The notes beneath the pieces were generated by a model. That model was not told the DNA's origin. It ran no database searches and worked only from the letters and a program-made list of their open reading frames with translations. This document shows, one piece after another, positions 41,965 through 52,236 of a DNA stretch of 64,000 nt (within the stretch, counting starts at the first letter, position 1; every line of letters begins with the position of its first letter). A program made the translations under genes and the position numbers. Origin of the DNA: Histomonas meleagridis (taxonomy: Eukaryota > Parabasalia > Tritrichomonadida > Dientamoebidae); contig WSYJ01000142.1 in assembly GCA_020186115.1 (NCBI GenBank), positions 868,001 through 932,000 of the forward strand. Direction: 5' to 3'.

Positions 41965-42922
41965 GGTTATGTGAAAACCGCGAAATTAAATTATTAAAGT
42001 TAGTATGAAATATATTTTTGTTGCTTTCGGATTTCTTTTTATATCAGTGAAATCAATAAAGTTATTTCAGGATAAATAAAAAACAGAATGTTATACTTGT
42101 TTAGTTAGTGTTTTATTTAACTTTAATAATCGTTTTAATAATGAACTCTTTAGTTCACATATTTTGGAAACATAAAAATGTTTCACTGGGAATAAGAGTT
42201 TATATTTGAAGCACAAAAGAACATTTGTTTACAATAATGAATAATATTTGAATTAAATTTTATAAAATATATGGTATTTTGACAAAAAACTAAAGTGCGT
42301 TGGATTCAGGTTTTTGTAGGTTTTCAATATTTTTGATTGAAAATTATTTATCCATTCATTATTTTCAAAAAAATTATAGTGCCTTACAGTGTAGTATGTT
42401 GGCCAGATCTAAATTAAATGAACAAATTTCCATTACGTTTGTAATTGATTTATCTTTTCCAAACAAACGAAATTCATTAAAAATAAAATAATATAAAAGG
42501 CCGCAAAGATTCTGTGGCATACAGGTTAACCTTGATTTAATTTTTCATTATATATTATGTAATAATTTTAAATTTAAAATATTCATTGATACTACTATCA
42601 TGTTCGGAAGGTTTTACGTGTTATTGTGCGATATTTTCTTTTCTATTTGCTTTGCTTCTGAAAATGCAACCGGAAGATGCCACCGGAAGATAACGTATTT
42701 TTGTTGTTTTGCACAACTTTTTCTGGCTGTTTTTTAAACGGCGGATAATTTTTTAGAAAAGATCACACATTTTTAGTCACTTTTAAATTTTGAATGATCT
42801 CTGGTCGTCACCCTGATCGTTCTTACGCCCAAAAAAGAAACCTTTTTTGAAAACTTTACGAAGTTTTTGAGAAAAGATCGTATCTCAATAATTCAATGAA
42901 AGGTTGTTCGGGCAGGGAAGCT
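41965..42922. other. intergenic; promoter region of the ABC transporter
   Basis: About 960 bp. A CCGGAAGAT sequence is repeated twice, 14 bp apart, near 42670-42692; its meaning is unknown. The 63-codon frame at 42300-42491 is not convincing. Confidence 0.4.
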
Positions 42923-42928
42923 TCATTA
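42923..42928 (+). promoter_or_regulatory. initiator (Inr) of the ABC transporter gene
   Basis: TCATTA, A(+1) at 42925, 9 nt before the ATG at 42934. It decides this start over an upstream TTG. Confidence 0.65.
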
Positions 42929-42933
42929 TTTTC

Positions 42934-45024
42934 ATGTCCGCGACTCAAAGACATTCTTCTGAGTATTCAGGCAAAGGTCGAGAACTCAGTTCATATTCAA
43001 AGTCATCAGATTCACGAGAAGTTACCGATTCAGAGAAGAAAAGGGCGAGGGCCCAAATTTATGGCTATCTTTTCCATAACTGGATGGCCATAGTTGCTGT
43101 GTTCCCATCATTCATTATGGGCGCAGTTCCAATTTTAATGTATTTTGTATTTGGTGATATGATTACAGCTCTTGCAATGTATTATGCAGCTGCAATTGAT
43201 CCCCTCGATACAATTTCAACACAAGCAATTTACTTGGTTATTATTGCAATTGTCAGTGGCATTTGTAAGTTTGCAGATTCATTATTATGGATTCGTGTAG
43301 GTAACTACATTTCAACCCATCTTAAGAGAAATCTCTTTTCCAAGCTTATGCAAAGTGAAGTTTGCCTTTTCGATGTTAGATCAATTGGTAACATTTTAGC
43401 CTTACTTAACGAAGATTCACAAACAGTCGAACAAGCATTTGGTCAAACAAAAGGTATGCAAGTACAAAGTATTGCCCAATTCTTGATGGGTATCATTTTA
43501 TCATTTGTTTATTCATGGAAACTTGCCTTAGTTGCACTTGCCACAGTTCCAGTTATTTTCATTTTCACAGCCATTCTTATTCCATGTATGATCAAACAAT
43601 CCACGATTCGTTTTGGTCATGTTGCAAATTCAATGACAATTGCCGATGAAGTTCTTGGTTCAATGCGTACTGTCAAAGCAGCACGTCGTGAGCAAAAGGA
43701 ATACGAACGATTTTCCGAGAAAGTTTATGCCGCACGTCATAATGAACGTATGATGGGTCTCATCATTGTTCTTCTTATTACACTTATTATGGTTACAGTT
43801 TGGGCCGCATGTATTGGTAACCTTTATTGGGGCGCACATCTTGTTGCCGATGGCGAAATGGAAGTTGGTAATCTTTTCTCTGTTTTCGGTTTCACAATGA
43901 TGGGCTGCATGGGTATGATTCAACTCCAAGGCTCACTTCAAGGTGAACAAAAGGCCATTGTCTCCGGAGCACGTATTCTTAATCTTACCAACCGCGAACC
44001 AGAAATTCCATTTGAAGGAGGTGAACAAATCGAAGACTTCAAAGGAAGGATTGAGTTCATGAATGTTTCCTTCAAGTATCCGACACGTGATATATATGTA
44101 TTACGTAATGTTTCATTTGTTATCAAGGCAAACCAAATGGGTGCATTAGTAGGACATTCAGGTTCAGGTAAATCAACATGTGTACAATTACTTGAACGAT
44201 TTTATGATGTTGAAGAAGGAACAATTCTTCTTGATGGACATGATATTCGTTCATTAGATCCACGTTGGTTACATCGTAAGATTGGACTTGTACAACAAGA
44301 GCCAACACTTTTCCAATTGTCAGTCAAAGAAAACATCAAATATGGTGCGCCAGATGTCTCTGATGAAGAAGTATATGCCGCCGCAGAAGTTGCAAATGCT
44401 CTGAAATTCATTGAGAAACTTGATAATAAATTCGATCAAATGGTCGGTGAAAAAGGTGGCGCATTATCTGGTGGTCAAAGACAACGTATTGCCATTGCAA
44501 GAGCTGTTGTTAAGAACCCAGTCATTCTTATTACTGATGAAGCTACATCTGCACTCGATGCTGCTTCTGAAAAGAAAGTACAATATGCATTAGATAAGGT
44601 TATGGAAGGAAGAACATCTGTCATCGTCGCACATAGACTTAGTACCATTAGAAACGCCGATATCATTTACGTGTTCGATACTGGTGAAATTAAAGAGCAA
44701 GGTAAACATGACGAATTGGTGAAGAAGGGCGGATACTACTTTAACTTGGTAAGAAGACAATTAACAGAAGAAGACGTGAAGAAGGCAACTGAGGAACAAA
44801 AGAAGAGAGAAAAGGAATTGGAGAAAGAGGGTAAAGTTAAGGAAGAGCCAAAGAAGAAACAACAGCCAAAGAAGGACGAAAAGAAATCACCAAAGAAGAA
44901 CCAAAAACAAGCTCCAAAGAAGAACCAAAAAAGTGAATCTTCTTCAGAATCATCTTCAGAGTCATCATCATCAGAAACTTCCTCAGAAGAAATCTCAGAT
45001 TTAGAATCATCAACATCAGATTAA
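42934..45024 (+). CDS. ABC half-transporter (ABCB/TAP-like), with a charged C-terminal tail
   Basis: 696 aa from ATG 42934. Residues ~45-330 hold six membrane helices (type I exporter), starting at HNWMAIVAVFPSFIMGAVPI. The nucleotide-binding domain follows: Walker A GHSGSGKST (~407), Q-loop VQQEPTLF, signature LSGGQRQRIAIARA (~511), Walker B VILITDEATSALD and H-loop VAHRLSTI. One half only, so it must dimerise. The last ~85 residues are repeats of KK(N/D/E)QK-type Lys/Gln followed by a Ser/Glu-rich tail ending ISDLESSTSD. This tail is unusual for the family; phosphorylation or binding roles are only a guess. Substrate unknown. Confidence 0.95.
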   Translation: MSATQRHSSEYSGKGRELSSYSKSSDSREVTDSEKKRARAQIYGYLFHNWMAIVAVFPSFIMGAVPILMYFVFGDMITALAMYYAAAIDPLDTISTQAIYLVIIAIVSGICKFADSLLWIRVGNYISTHLKRNLFSKLMQSEVCLFDVRSIGNILALLNEDSQTVEQAFGQTKGMQVQSIAQFLMGIILSFVYSWKLALVALATVPVIFIFTAILIPCMIKQSTIRFGHVANSMTIADEVLGSMRTVKAARREQKEYERFSEKVYAARHNERMMGLIIVLLITLIMVTVWAACIGNLYWGAHLVADGEMEVGNLFSVFGFTMMGCMGMIQLQGSLQGEQKAIVSGARILNLTNREPEIPFEGGEQIEDFKGRIEFMNVSFKYPTRDIYVLRNVSFVIKANQMGALVGHSGSGKSTCVQLLERFYDVEEGTILLDGHDIRSLDPRWLHRKIGLVQQEPTLFQLSVKENIKYGAPDVSDEEVYAAAEVANALKFIEKLDNKFDQMVGEKGGALSGGQRQRIAIARAVVKNPVILITDEATSALDAASEKKVQYALDKVMEGRTSVIVAHRLSTIRNADIIYVFDTGEIKEQGKHDELVKKGGYYFNLVRRQLTEEDVKKATEEQKKREKELEKEGKVKEEPKKKQQPKKDEKKSPKKNQKQAPKKNQKSESSSESSSESSSSETSSEEISDLESSTSD

Positions 45025-45084
45025 ATAAAATAAATTGATTTTCTTTTAAATGTGATTTTACTTTATCAATAGTTAAATACGTGT

Positions 45085-45730
45085 AAATCTTTAAAATGGA
45101 ACTGTGGAACTAATTAAAATAATACTTTGAAGTAGTTAAATTTCTTATTGATCATTTGATGATATTAATGCTAAAATGTTGATTTGCTTAATTTAATATT
45201 CGTTTGGATGATTTAATATTTTAAAATGATATTTGGAATTTATTTAAAATACTTATGGGAGCAACTATTTATTTAATTAAAAAGAATAACATTGAATTAG
45301 TTAAATTATTTGTTGAAATGGAAGGAATTGATGAAAACGTCAAAGATATTTGTATGCTTTATTTAATTTTTATTATATTAATTTATGTTTTAATGTGGTA
45401 TTTGGAATTGATTCAAAATATTTAAAACAGCACTTATTTATGCAGCTTCAGGTGGCAATGATGAAATTGTGAGACTTAAACATTAAGAAATCAATGTCAA
45501 TGCACAATGTAATAACAACTTGTATTTAGAGATTTTTAATATTATTTTGGGTTCAAAATTGAAATTTAAAAACAAAGTAATTTATTCGAAACAGCATTGA
45601 TTAGAGCATCTATATATGGTTCCACTGAAATAGTGTAATTATTACTTACACGAAAGGAAGAAAAACATTTCATTATGCAAATGTAAATAGTTATAGTGAA
45701 ATCATAAAATTACTTAAGGAGGACAAGGAA
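45085..45730 (+). pseudogene. ankyrin modules with spacers, truncated locus
   Basis: Four degraded modules in the style of the other ankyrin loci, without a DUF3447 head: VKFLIDHLMILMLKC region, then IYLIKKNNIELVKLFVEMEG, ALIYAASGGNDEIVRL and ALIRASIYGSTEIV. Spacers end in AAACAG. The second spacer begins GATATTT then GTATGC, the only copy with a canonical trichomonad-like donor. It sits just after the ABC gene. Confidence 0.6.
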
Positions 45731-46263
45731 AATCTCAATGAATAAACTATTGATCTTGGAGATACATTACCAATAAATTCTTAATATAAATTTCATTTTG
45801 TTACATATAAAATTATAAAACCATTATTTATTTCAAAAACATAACGAATTTATATTATTTTAAGTGCAGACAGTACAAGTCTGTTTACATAAGTTAGATG
45901 TCTGTGTACCATAATTAATTTCTTCAAAAATGTTTCTTCGCCTCAAGCACAGACAATGCTCTTTGGTAATTGTACATATTATTTGATGTGGGGGACAAAA
46001 TCAGTGAAATGCTGTTCAACTTCTTCAGCAATGTTGAAAATATGCTAAAGAATCCTATAAATTGAAGAACTTGTGGAGGTCTTTGAAGAACTATAAGTAA
46101 AACATTGTTGAATTTGAAGTCGTTTAGATGTGTTTAGTGAATTTTGTTGCTATTTGCTAGTATACATGAGTTGGATTTATCTCATTTTGTTAATGTTCTA
46201 TAACAGATTTAATTTCGGAGGACAACCAATCATTGCCATCAAAACTTTTGGGGATATTTGAAT
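45731..46263. other. intergenic, nothing recognised
   Basis: About 530 bp without a credible frame. Confidence 0.45.
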
Positions 46264-46590
46264 TTATGATGCAATTTGAAGGATCAACATTAACAACTGA
46301 TAAAGCATTTTATACTTGTGCAAAATTATATATATCTTATAAATATTTAACATAATAGATGTTAACAAAAAATTTGGAAAAACGATTAGATAATTCGTTT
46401 TTGACTTCTCATAAATCATTTTCATGAAAAATTGAGTATATACATCTAAAAATATGAAAAACATAATATATTTTATTTTGGATAACTTTAATTGATGGTC
46501 CACGCTTTCAGAATTCCTAATACAATAAATCCAACCCGACCAAAGAGAGAACATCATAACATAACAAATCAACACAAGAATAGAAATCAT
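46264..46590 (-). CDS. small multi-pass membrane protein, function unknown
   Basis: 108 aa from ATG 46590, with a TCATTA initiator 10 nt upstream, so probably real. Three or four hydrophobic segments: ILVLICYVMMFSLWSGWIYC, IKYIMFFIFLDVYTQFF, YLIVFPNFLLTSIMLNIY and LLMLILQIA. Small loops, no cysteine motif or signal of a known family. Confidence 0.5.
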   Translation of the reverse strand: MISILVLICYVMMFSLWSGWIYCIRNSESVDHQLKLSKIKYIMFFIFLDVYTQFFMKMIYEKSKTNYLIVFPNFLLTSIMLNIYKIYIILHKYKMLYQLLMLILQIAS

Positions 46591-46596
46591 ATATTT

Positions 46597-46602
46597 TAAT
46601 GA
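46597..46602 (-). promoter_or_regulatory. initiator (Inr) of the small membrane protein gene
   Basis: Minus-strand TCATTA with a 10-nt leader to the ATG at 46590. Confidence 0.5.
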
Positions 46603-46939
46603 AATGTTTGTAATCCTTTTCCCACAGATAAAATGCCAAATAAAACATAAATATGATAATCAATACACGAAAATTGAACTTAAACGAAAAACCTGTTTGG
46701 TCTTTTTAATGAACAAACGACAAAAATCGAATATCAATAAAAAAGAGATTCAACATTACCAAGTTTTGATATCGAAAATAAAAAGCACAAAATAATCACA
46801 ATTGTATTATTAATAATTTCATTTTTTTTTTTTTATTATCAAAACTCCATCTAAACGAATGTTTTACTTTTAAAGATTTAATTAATCAAAAATCATTTCT
46901 AAATTAAAACAAATATTACATTTATTCATAATAAATATT
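46603..46939. other. intergenic, nothing recognised
   Basis: About 340 bp, AT-rich with a T13 run near 46823. No gene seen. Confidence 0.5.
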
Positions 46940-48082
46940 TCACTTTTTCCTATTTCTTGGCTTCTGCGGCTTCAGATACCTTTCGTGTATTAATTTATTC
47001 TCTTCGAGATACTTCGGCGCATGGTCTGCCACCCACGATTGCCAATAGAACGGCGTTGATCTCCTTGCGGCGTTCAATTCTTCCACGCTAGCGCTCGGCC
47101 CTTTACTGTTATTCTCGTCGGACAGTTCGCATAGCGTCGCGTGGCCGGCGATTTCCGCCTCGATCGCTTCGAATGGATTTCGCGCAACCGCCGAAAGTAA
47201 TTCTATGTATTCCATTTGGGTCAGTGCCTTCGCTAGAGACGTATTTAGCTCAGGATTAAGGAGAGGTTGGATCGGAGTTGCCAAATCGATCAGATCGGGT
47301 AATGTCAAAAACACATTATGCCTTGGATTCTGTTGGGAGAAGTTGAATGTGAGCCTGACGGGCTGAAGAGGAAGAAGGTTCTGGCGAACGAGGTTGGGAA
47401 GTTGGCCAAGTGAGATTTCATCAGCTTGAAATGCATTACGAAGACAATCATCGCAATGAATGATCCCATCATCAATGAGCGAATGAGATGCTATGTAATC
47501 ACTAACAGTTAGAACGATTTTAGCAAAAGATTCTGCTGAAAATCCAACAACGGGTTTGAGTTCATCAGAAACCGAGTAATAGGTAAGTGGGAAACTGGGA
47601 TAGAGTACACATGTATAAGTGAGTGGAAATGATGGAGAATTGATTATATATTCAAGGCCATCTATTTCTAAACATTCTGGACTTCTATTCCATTCAAAAT
47701 GATCTAGACCCAAATCAATTGAAATCTTATCAAAGTATGATGAAAGAATATTTGAACATTTTTGATGAAACATCGTGATAAAAAAACGAAAAGAATTCCC
47801 AACAAATGGCTCAACCTTTGATGATACTAAAACTGAAAGCGGCTCTTTGTCTAATTTTTTTATGTTGTTAAAAGAATTCTTTTCTAAAGAAAAACGATCC
47901 TTAAGAAATTGAAGTAAAGATATATAATAACCTTGTTTTTGACATTCTTCACTAAGAGAGTGGACTTCACTTTTAGCTTTTTCATCATCAATACTACATG
48001 GTTTGGAGAGAAGAGCGAGTTTAGCTTCCATTTGTGAATTGAAAAGTTTTAAACGGCTTTTCGACCGTTTATTGTTACTCAT
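46940..48082 (-). CDS. SWI/SNF complex subunit, BAF60/SMARCD (Snf12)-like
   Basis: 380 aa from ATG 48082. Family order is recognisable: an N-terminal basic stretch, FFITMFHQKCSNILSSYFDK and LGLDHFEWNRSPECLEIDGL (cf. the VEWHR...ETDGF segment of SMARCD), a central SWIB-like region with LIDDGIIHCDDCLRNAFQAD, LAKALTQMEYIELLSAVARN, and the late ARRSTPFYWQSWVADHAPKY (cf. RRAAFYHQPW). A Lys/Arg tail ends the protein. It should be an architectural subunit of a chromatin remodeller. Its ATG is 10 bp from that of the divergent SAS-6-like gene. Confidence 0.8.
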   Translation of the reverse strand: MSNNKRSKSRLKLFNSQMEAKLALLSKPCSIDDEKAKSEVHSLSEECQKQGYYISLLQFLKDRFSLEKNSFNNIKKLDKEPLSVLVSSKVEPFVGNSFRFFITMFHQKCSNILSSYFDKISIDLGLDHFEWNRSPECLEIDGLEYIINSPSFPLTYTCVLYPSFPLTYYSVSDELKPVVGFSAESFAKIVLTVSDYIASHSLIDDGIIHCDDCLRNAFQADEISLGQLPNLVRQNLLPLQPVRLTFNFSQQNPRHNVFLTLPDLIDLATPIQPLLNPELNTSLAKALTQMEYIELLSAVARNPFEAIEAEIAGHATLCELSDENNSKGPSASVEELNAARRSTPFYWQSWVADHAPKYLEENKLIHERYLKPQKPRNRKK

Positions 48083-48092
48083 CCACTAAAAA
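48083..48092. promoter_or_regulatory. 10-bp gap between two divergent start codons
   Basis: Only CCACTAAAAA separates the ATGs of the BAF60-like (-) and SAS-6-like (+) genes. Each promoter must therefore lie inside the other gene's coding sequence, or leaders are almost absent. Inr-like sequences are nearby: TCATCC on the plus strand at 48080-48085 and CCATTTTTT on the minus strand at 48089-48097. Confidence 0.6.
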
Positions 48093-48707
48093 ATGGAAAC
48101 AGGAACAGACGTTTCATCAAATTTATCTTTTGAACAAAGTGTACTCGGTGATTATGATACCCTTTTTGATCGAGAAGTAATTATTAATTTTAATTCAAAA
48201 GAAAAGCGTATTATTAGATTAAAAATCTTAAAAAAGCAAGATGAAGAAGGTGCAACAGAAGAAATTTGCATTGAAATGATTGATGATAACAACATTTGTT
48301 TTTGCGTCGAATGTATTATTACACCTGATAAATTTAAAGAAATTAAAAAAGAAAATTCGTTACTCATTGATTTTGAACAGTTTCCAAAATCAGTAATCGA
48401 ACTCCTTGAGCTAAGTGTCAAAAGCCCAAAAGAAGCCGAAATTATTTTTACATTTGATGAAAATACATTAGACGGAACTATCTCCTTCATACAAACATTA
48501 AGGCTTAGGAAAGTTGTGATTTTCAAGCTTAACTTTGTTAGGTCATCTGATGAATTCACCAAAGCTGAAGTTCAACACAGATTCAACAAAGCAAGAACAG
48601 AGTTGCAGAAAAAAACCAAAATACTTGAATCCAAGCTTGCAAAAATTGAAAGCATTAATCCTTCTTATGCGAAGCAAGTTTGGAAAATCATCGAAGCAAT
48701 TGAATAA
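48093..48707 (+). CDS. short SAS-6-like centriole protein
   Basis: 204 aa from ATG 48093. Residues ~20-155 match the SAS-6 N-terminal fold: FDREVIINFNSKEKRIIRLK, then ENSLLIDFEQFPKSVIELLE (cf. LLVDFxxFPxKFIDLL) and LRLRKVVIFKLNFVRSSDEF. SAS-6 dimers build the ninefold cartwheel of centrioles and basal bodies. The following helix (VQHRFNKARTELQKKTKILE) is a coiled coil of only ~40 residues; usual SAS-6 proteins have hundreds. So this is a stub, SAS-6-like paralogue or related XRCC4-fold protein. The frame is intact. Confidence 0.7.
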   Translation: METGTDVSSNLSFEQSVLGDYDTLFDREVIINFNSKEKRIIRLKILKKQDEEGATEEICIEMIDDNNICFCVECIITPDKFKEIKKENSLLIDFEQFPKSVIELLELSVKSPKEAEIIFTFDENTLDGTISFIQTLRLRKVVIFKLNFVRSSDEFTKAEVQHRFNKARTELQKKTKILESKLAKIESINPSYAKQVWKIIEAIE

Positions 48708-49055
48708 TGTATTCATTTTGATATCCTTATCATATCTCAATTTCCTCTTTTGATAAACAATTTTAAAATATCATTTTTATCAACAAACGCATAACTTTTT
48801 TTTCCTGTGCACAGATATTTTTTGCTCACGAACCCCTTCTTTTCGATATAACGATAAATCTATTTCAGAATATTACGATAAAATAATCACTGAATTTTGT
48901 ATTGATTCATTGAATATTCAATTTAACACACATTGATACAAAATATAATTTTCCGTAAGCCTTAAAAAGCATTTTAATTCATTAGCTCAACCATATTTTG
49001 AATTGGATTTGGCACGTTGAAGAAATAATTATTCAGAAAAATGTATTTATGAGGC
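48708..49055. other. intergenic, nothing recognised
   Basis: About 350 bp between convergent genes. Confidence 0.5.
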
Positions 49056-50294
49056 TTAGAGATATGTGATTCTGAATTCTTGTTGTTTCTTAAGTTCGCT
49101 TGATTGCTTCATCATAACGAATGGGTTTTCTCCGCCCACGTAAGTGACTGCATGATCGTTTTGTACTGCTACAACGCGCTTATTCTTATATGTGAATCTT
49201 TGGTTATGTCGTCCGTGAACATAAAACACGTAAAATGGAGTGCCTTCAGGTGGGTCGAGGTCATCGGCATTAGCAACATCGAACACCCAACCTTCTCTTG
49301 ACAATGCTCTGACAATTGTGATGTCATCGCCATCACCGAAAACAAACTTCTGAGCAATGTCGTCGCGGTTTGGTTGCGCAAGTTCGAACTTGTAACCAGC
49401 GGAGTTAAGGTAAAGTTCGTCAGTTAACCTTAAAGCAAGTTTCTTGCCATCGACGGTCATTGTGAGCATGAACGGCTTTCCGGAAATTGGGGCGTAGCAA
49501 AGGTCTTGCTTGAGGGCGGCAAGTTGTGTGTATAAGAGCTTGTCATCGACATTGCCATAAAGATCTTCTGGATCAAGATATACTGGAACACCGGCCTTTT
49601 CACATGCTTGAAGAGCAATTGCGGCATTCTTTTCGGTCTCTTCTGGGTTAAGTGAGTCGTAGTCAACACAGTCTGGTCTGAAGGAATGAACAAGTGCGCA
49701 GATGGAGATTGGATAATCTTCAAATGGAGCAGCGGCTGGATAGCCTGCAACTTGCTTCTTGCACCAGGCAATGAGTTGTTGAAGAACATTGTTGGCTGGC
49801 TTTGGCTTTGGTTGGGATTGTGGCTTTGGAGCTTCTTCACCTTCAAGATCAAGGTCAATACTGCGCTCAACAACAGGTGGTTCTTCATCATCATCAGAAT
49901 CAGAACTTGTTGTACCTGCAACTTTTGAGATGTTGTATTTCATGATGAGAATCCAAACAAAACCAAGTGTAAGCTTGATGTCACCTTCGAAAATATCTCT
50001 ACCTGAGATGTTAACAAGCTTGACACCTTCATCTTCGATGTGCTTTACAGCAAGGTTGCAATTTTCAAGCATTTGAATGTCTCTTGTTGGTTGGCGAGAC
50101 CACTTTGCTTTAAGCTTCTCACCAGTGAGGAGTTCAACTAAGTTGACAAGGTTAACACCATCATGGAATTCTGTTGTGATGTCCTTGAAATTAATATTTC
50201 TCTCTTTAAGGATATTGGCAACCCAACGTGAGAACACTGTAACTTGACGTGTTTGGTATTGAAGATCAACCTTTGACAATGAGCTTCTTGGCAT
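49056..50294 (-). CDS. two calponin-homology domains plus fascin-like beta-trefoil
   Basis: 412 aa from ATG 50294, with a TCACTTA initiator 10 nt upstream. CH1 (~18-125): VFSRWVANILKERNINFKDI, DGVNLVNLVELLTGEKL, DIKLTLGFVWILIMKY. CH2 (~165-270): LQQLIAWCKKQVAGYPAAAP, SICALVHSFRPDCVDYDSLN. They are linked by an acidic and Pro/Lys segment. The last ~140 residues have beta-trefoil-type strands as in fascin (TMTVDGKKLALRLTDELYLN, FVFGDGDDITIVRALSREGW). A tandem CH pair is an actin-binding domain; the fusion to a fascin-like module suggests a filament bundler or linker. Combination inferred from sequence only. Confidence 0.85.
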   Translation of the reverse strand: MPRSSLSKVDLQYQTRQVTVFSRWVANILKERNINFKDITTEFHDGVNLVNLVELLTGEKLKAKWSRQPTRDIQMLENCNLAVKHIEDEGVKLVNISGRDIFEGDIKLTLGFVWILIMKYNISKVAGTTSSDSDDDEEPPVVERSIDLDLEGEEAPKPQSQPKPKPANNVLQQLIAWCKKQVAGYPAAAPFEDYPISICALVHSFRPDCVDYDSLNPEETEKNAAIALQACEKAGVPVYLDPEDLYGNVDDKLLYTQLAALKQDLCYAPISGKPFMLTMTVDGKKLALRLTDELYLNSAGYKFELAQPNRDDIAQKFVFGDGDDITIVRALSREGWVFDVANADDLDPPEGTPFYVFYVHGRHNQRFTYKNKRVVAVQNDHAVTYVGGENPFVMMKQSSELKKQQEFRITYL

Positions 50295-50299
50295 TGAAT

Positions 50300-50306
50300 T
50301 AAGTGA
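50300..50306 (-). promoter_or_regulatory. initiator (Inr) of the CH-domain gene
   Basis: Minus-strand TCACTTA, A(+1) at 50304, 10-nt leader to the ATG at 50294. Confidence 0.65.
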
Positions 50307-50990
50307 GATGAAAATTTAAGCCATGTCAAACAGTTCGATTTGTTCTGAAAAAGTAAATGAGTGGTCGGGCACTTACCGATTATACATGATTCAAAATTTG
50401 GCGGTTGGAGAGCTGACTGTAGTGGTGAATTTGCCAACGCAATTCAATTTACTTTTTTTGGGAAAATTTCAAAGAGATCTTCGTTTGCTTTTTCAATAAA
50501 TTGAATATATTTTAGTTCAAATTTATTTATGACACCAGCGTTCAAATAATTTTTCAAGGAATATCGACCACCCAAAAAATTACTGGTTCGAATATTGTTC
50601 GGACGAGAAATGATTTTTGCAATCTATTAAGCGTTAACCTATGATAGGATGTTTTTTATTCAGATTGTTGAATTAATTTGCAGATTTATTTCATTTAATT
50701 ACAAATTGTTGAAAACATGCATATCAAATAAATGTTACTATGATTAAATGTGACATTTACAATTTAATTTTTCATTTGACAATGCAATAATTCAACATTA
50801 AAGTATGAAAATTTTGTAATTGATCTAAAAATAATTATTATTAATGTACAAAAACAATTTTGTTGAAACAATTTTTGTTTTCATTAATAAAGAATCATTT
50901 CTTTCTCTCCCAGTAAGTTTCACAAACATTTATGAATAAAAATGCGCACTTTTATATGTTTATTTATCTATTTGACCTAACAAACATTTA
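50307..50990. other. intergenic, nothing recognised
   Basis: About 680 bp with no gene seen. Confidence 0.5.
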
Positions 50991-51917
50991 TTACCTCAAA
51001 ACAGCATAACTCCTCAAGTTAAGCATTATCAAAACAAGGAAGAAAGCAGCTAAAAACACCAGAAATGCACCTGATACCATGAAAACAAGCGGCAGAAACA
51101 GTACACTCTGTTGCAAAACTGATGACTCCGTAATGATTATATGTTTTTCGCCACCAAAACTTTCTGTCGGATAATTTGATTGAATTTGTATTTCATATTT
51201 TCCTTCTTTAAGTTCGCAATCTTTGCAAATTCCGTAATCCTTAACAACATTTGAGAAAGAAGATGTACGCATCCAAACGATGAAGTGTGGATCTGTTTGA
51301 TTTCCTGGGAAAAGTTGGTTATCCTCAAGCCATTTTAAGCCAGTTACATATCCTTCTGAAAGAGGCTTGAAGAGGAGTTTTTCTGCTTGAAGAGTAATTA
51401 TGTCTTCTTTGAAAAATGTTGAATCATTTGTGAATACAAAAGTGTCATTAAAGACAGAGAGTGCATACATACCACATGGAAGAATGAAATCCGATTCATT
51501 GGTGCTTCCATTTATTGAACGATATGGCGCACATGATTCCATATCTTGGTATGATACATAATCGCCTGCGAGTTGTGAACTAACCTTAGAATAACTAAAG
51601 CGCCTGTGATTTTGATGGAATTTAGTAAGCTTGTATTGTAAATGTAAATCTCCTTTCATGTCTGAATCAATGTTTATTGGAACAGTACATATTAATTTTG
51701 TAACTGGACATATATCATCGTAGCGTACATCGACATAATGTATTTTTTTGTGTTCAAGATAATATATTATCCCAATTATGAATAAAATAACTCCAAGAAC
51801 AAAAAACAAAATTACAGCACGTTTTGGTGTAAGGATTGGTCGCCATGATGGTAGTGTTTGTTCTTCAAATTTCTGACGGAATGTTTGAGGTTGGTTTGCT
51901 TCTTCCTCTTGGATCAT
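50991..51917 (-). CDS. CDC50/LEM3-family flippase beta subunit
   Basis: 308 aa from ATG 51917 (MIQEEEANQPQTFRQKFEEQ); the open frame extends 14 codons further but only to a TTG. TM1 ~KRAVILFFVLGVILFIIGII, a large extracellular loop with N-glycosylation sites (NGSTNESD, GNQTDP) and paired cysteines (DDICPVTKLIC, MESCAPY, LPCGMYALSVFND, ICKDCEL), and TM2 VLFLPLVFMVSGAFLVFLAA. The loop includes the family's GLKWLEDNQ and DPHFIVWMRTSSF region. CDC50 proteins escort P4-ATPase phospholipid flippases out of the ER. The N-terminus upstream (NSGRPSG) looks family-like, so the start is uncertain. Confidence 0.85.
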   Translation of the reverse strand: MIQEEEANQPQTFRQKFEEQTLPSWRPILTPKRAVILFFVLGVILFIIGIIYYLEHKKIHYVDVRYDDICPVTKLICTVPINIDSDMKGDLHLQYKLTKFHQNHRRFSYSKVSSQLAGDYVSYQDMESCAPYRSINGSTNESDFILPCGMYALSVFNDTFVFTNDSTFFKEDIITLQAEKLLFKPLSEGYVTGLKWLEDNQLFPGNQTDPHFIVWMRTSSFSNVVKDYGICKDCELKEGKYEIQIQSNYPTESFGGEKHIIITESSVLQQSVLFLPLVFMVSGAFLVFLAAFFLVLIMLNLRSYAVLR

Positions 51918-52236
51918 TCCGCTTGGCCGACCAGAATTCTTTTTAAAATAAAATCCCAAGAAAAAATTGAATTGTTTACTTCATAAACCAACAATTTTTG
52001 AATGGGATCAAGACAGAAGTTTAAAGAAAAATCTTCGAAGACAAATATCATTCATGATTTTATCAATAGCCTGCCATTTGGAGCTCTAACAAATTTGAAA
52101 CTATGTTTTGATTCAATTTTATGCTTATTTGAACGTATTTCTCATCCAAAAGCAAAAACATTTCACCTCAATTAAGTTTAAAAACATTTCTAAAGAAACA
52201 AATTTAAATTTTTTACTACATGAAACGAAACATTTC

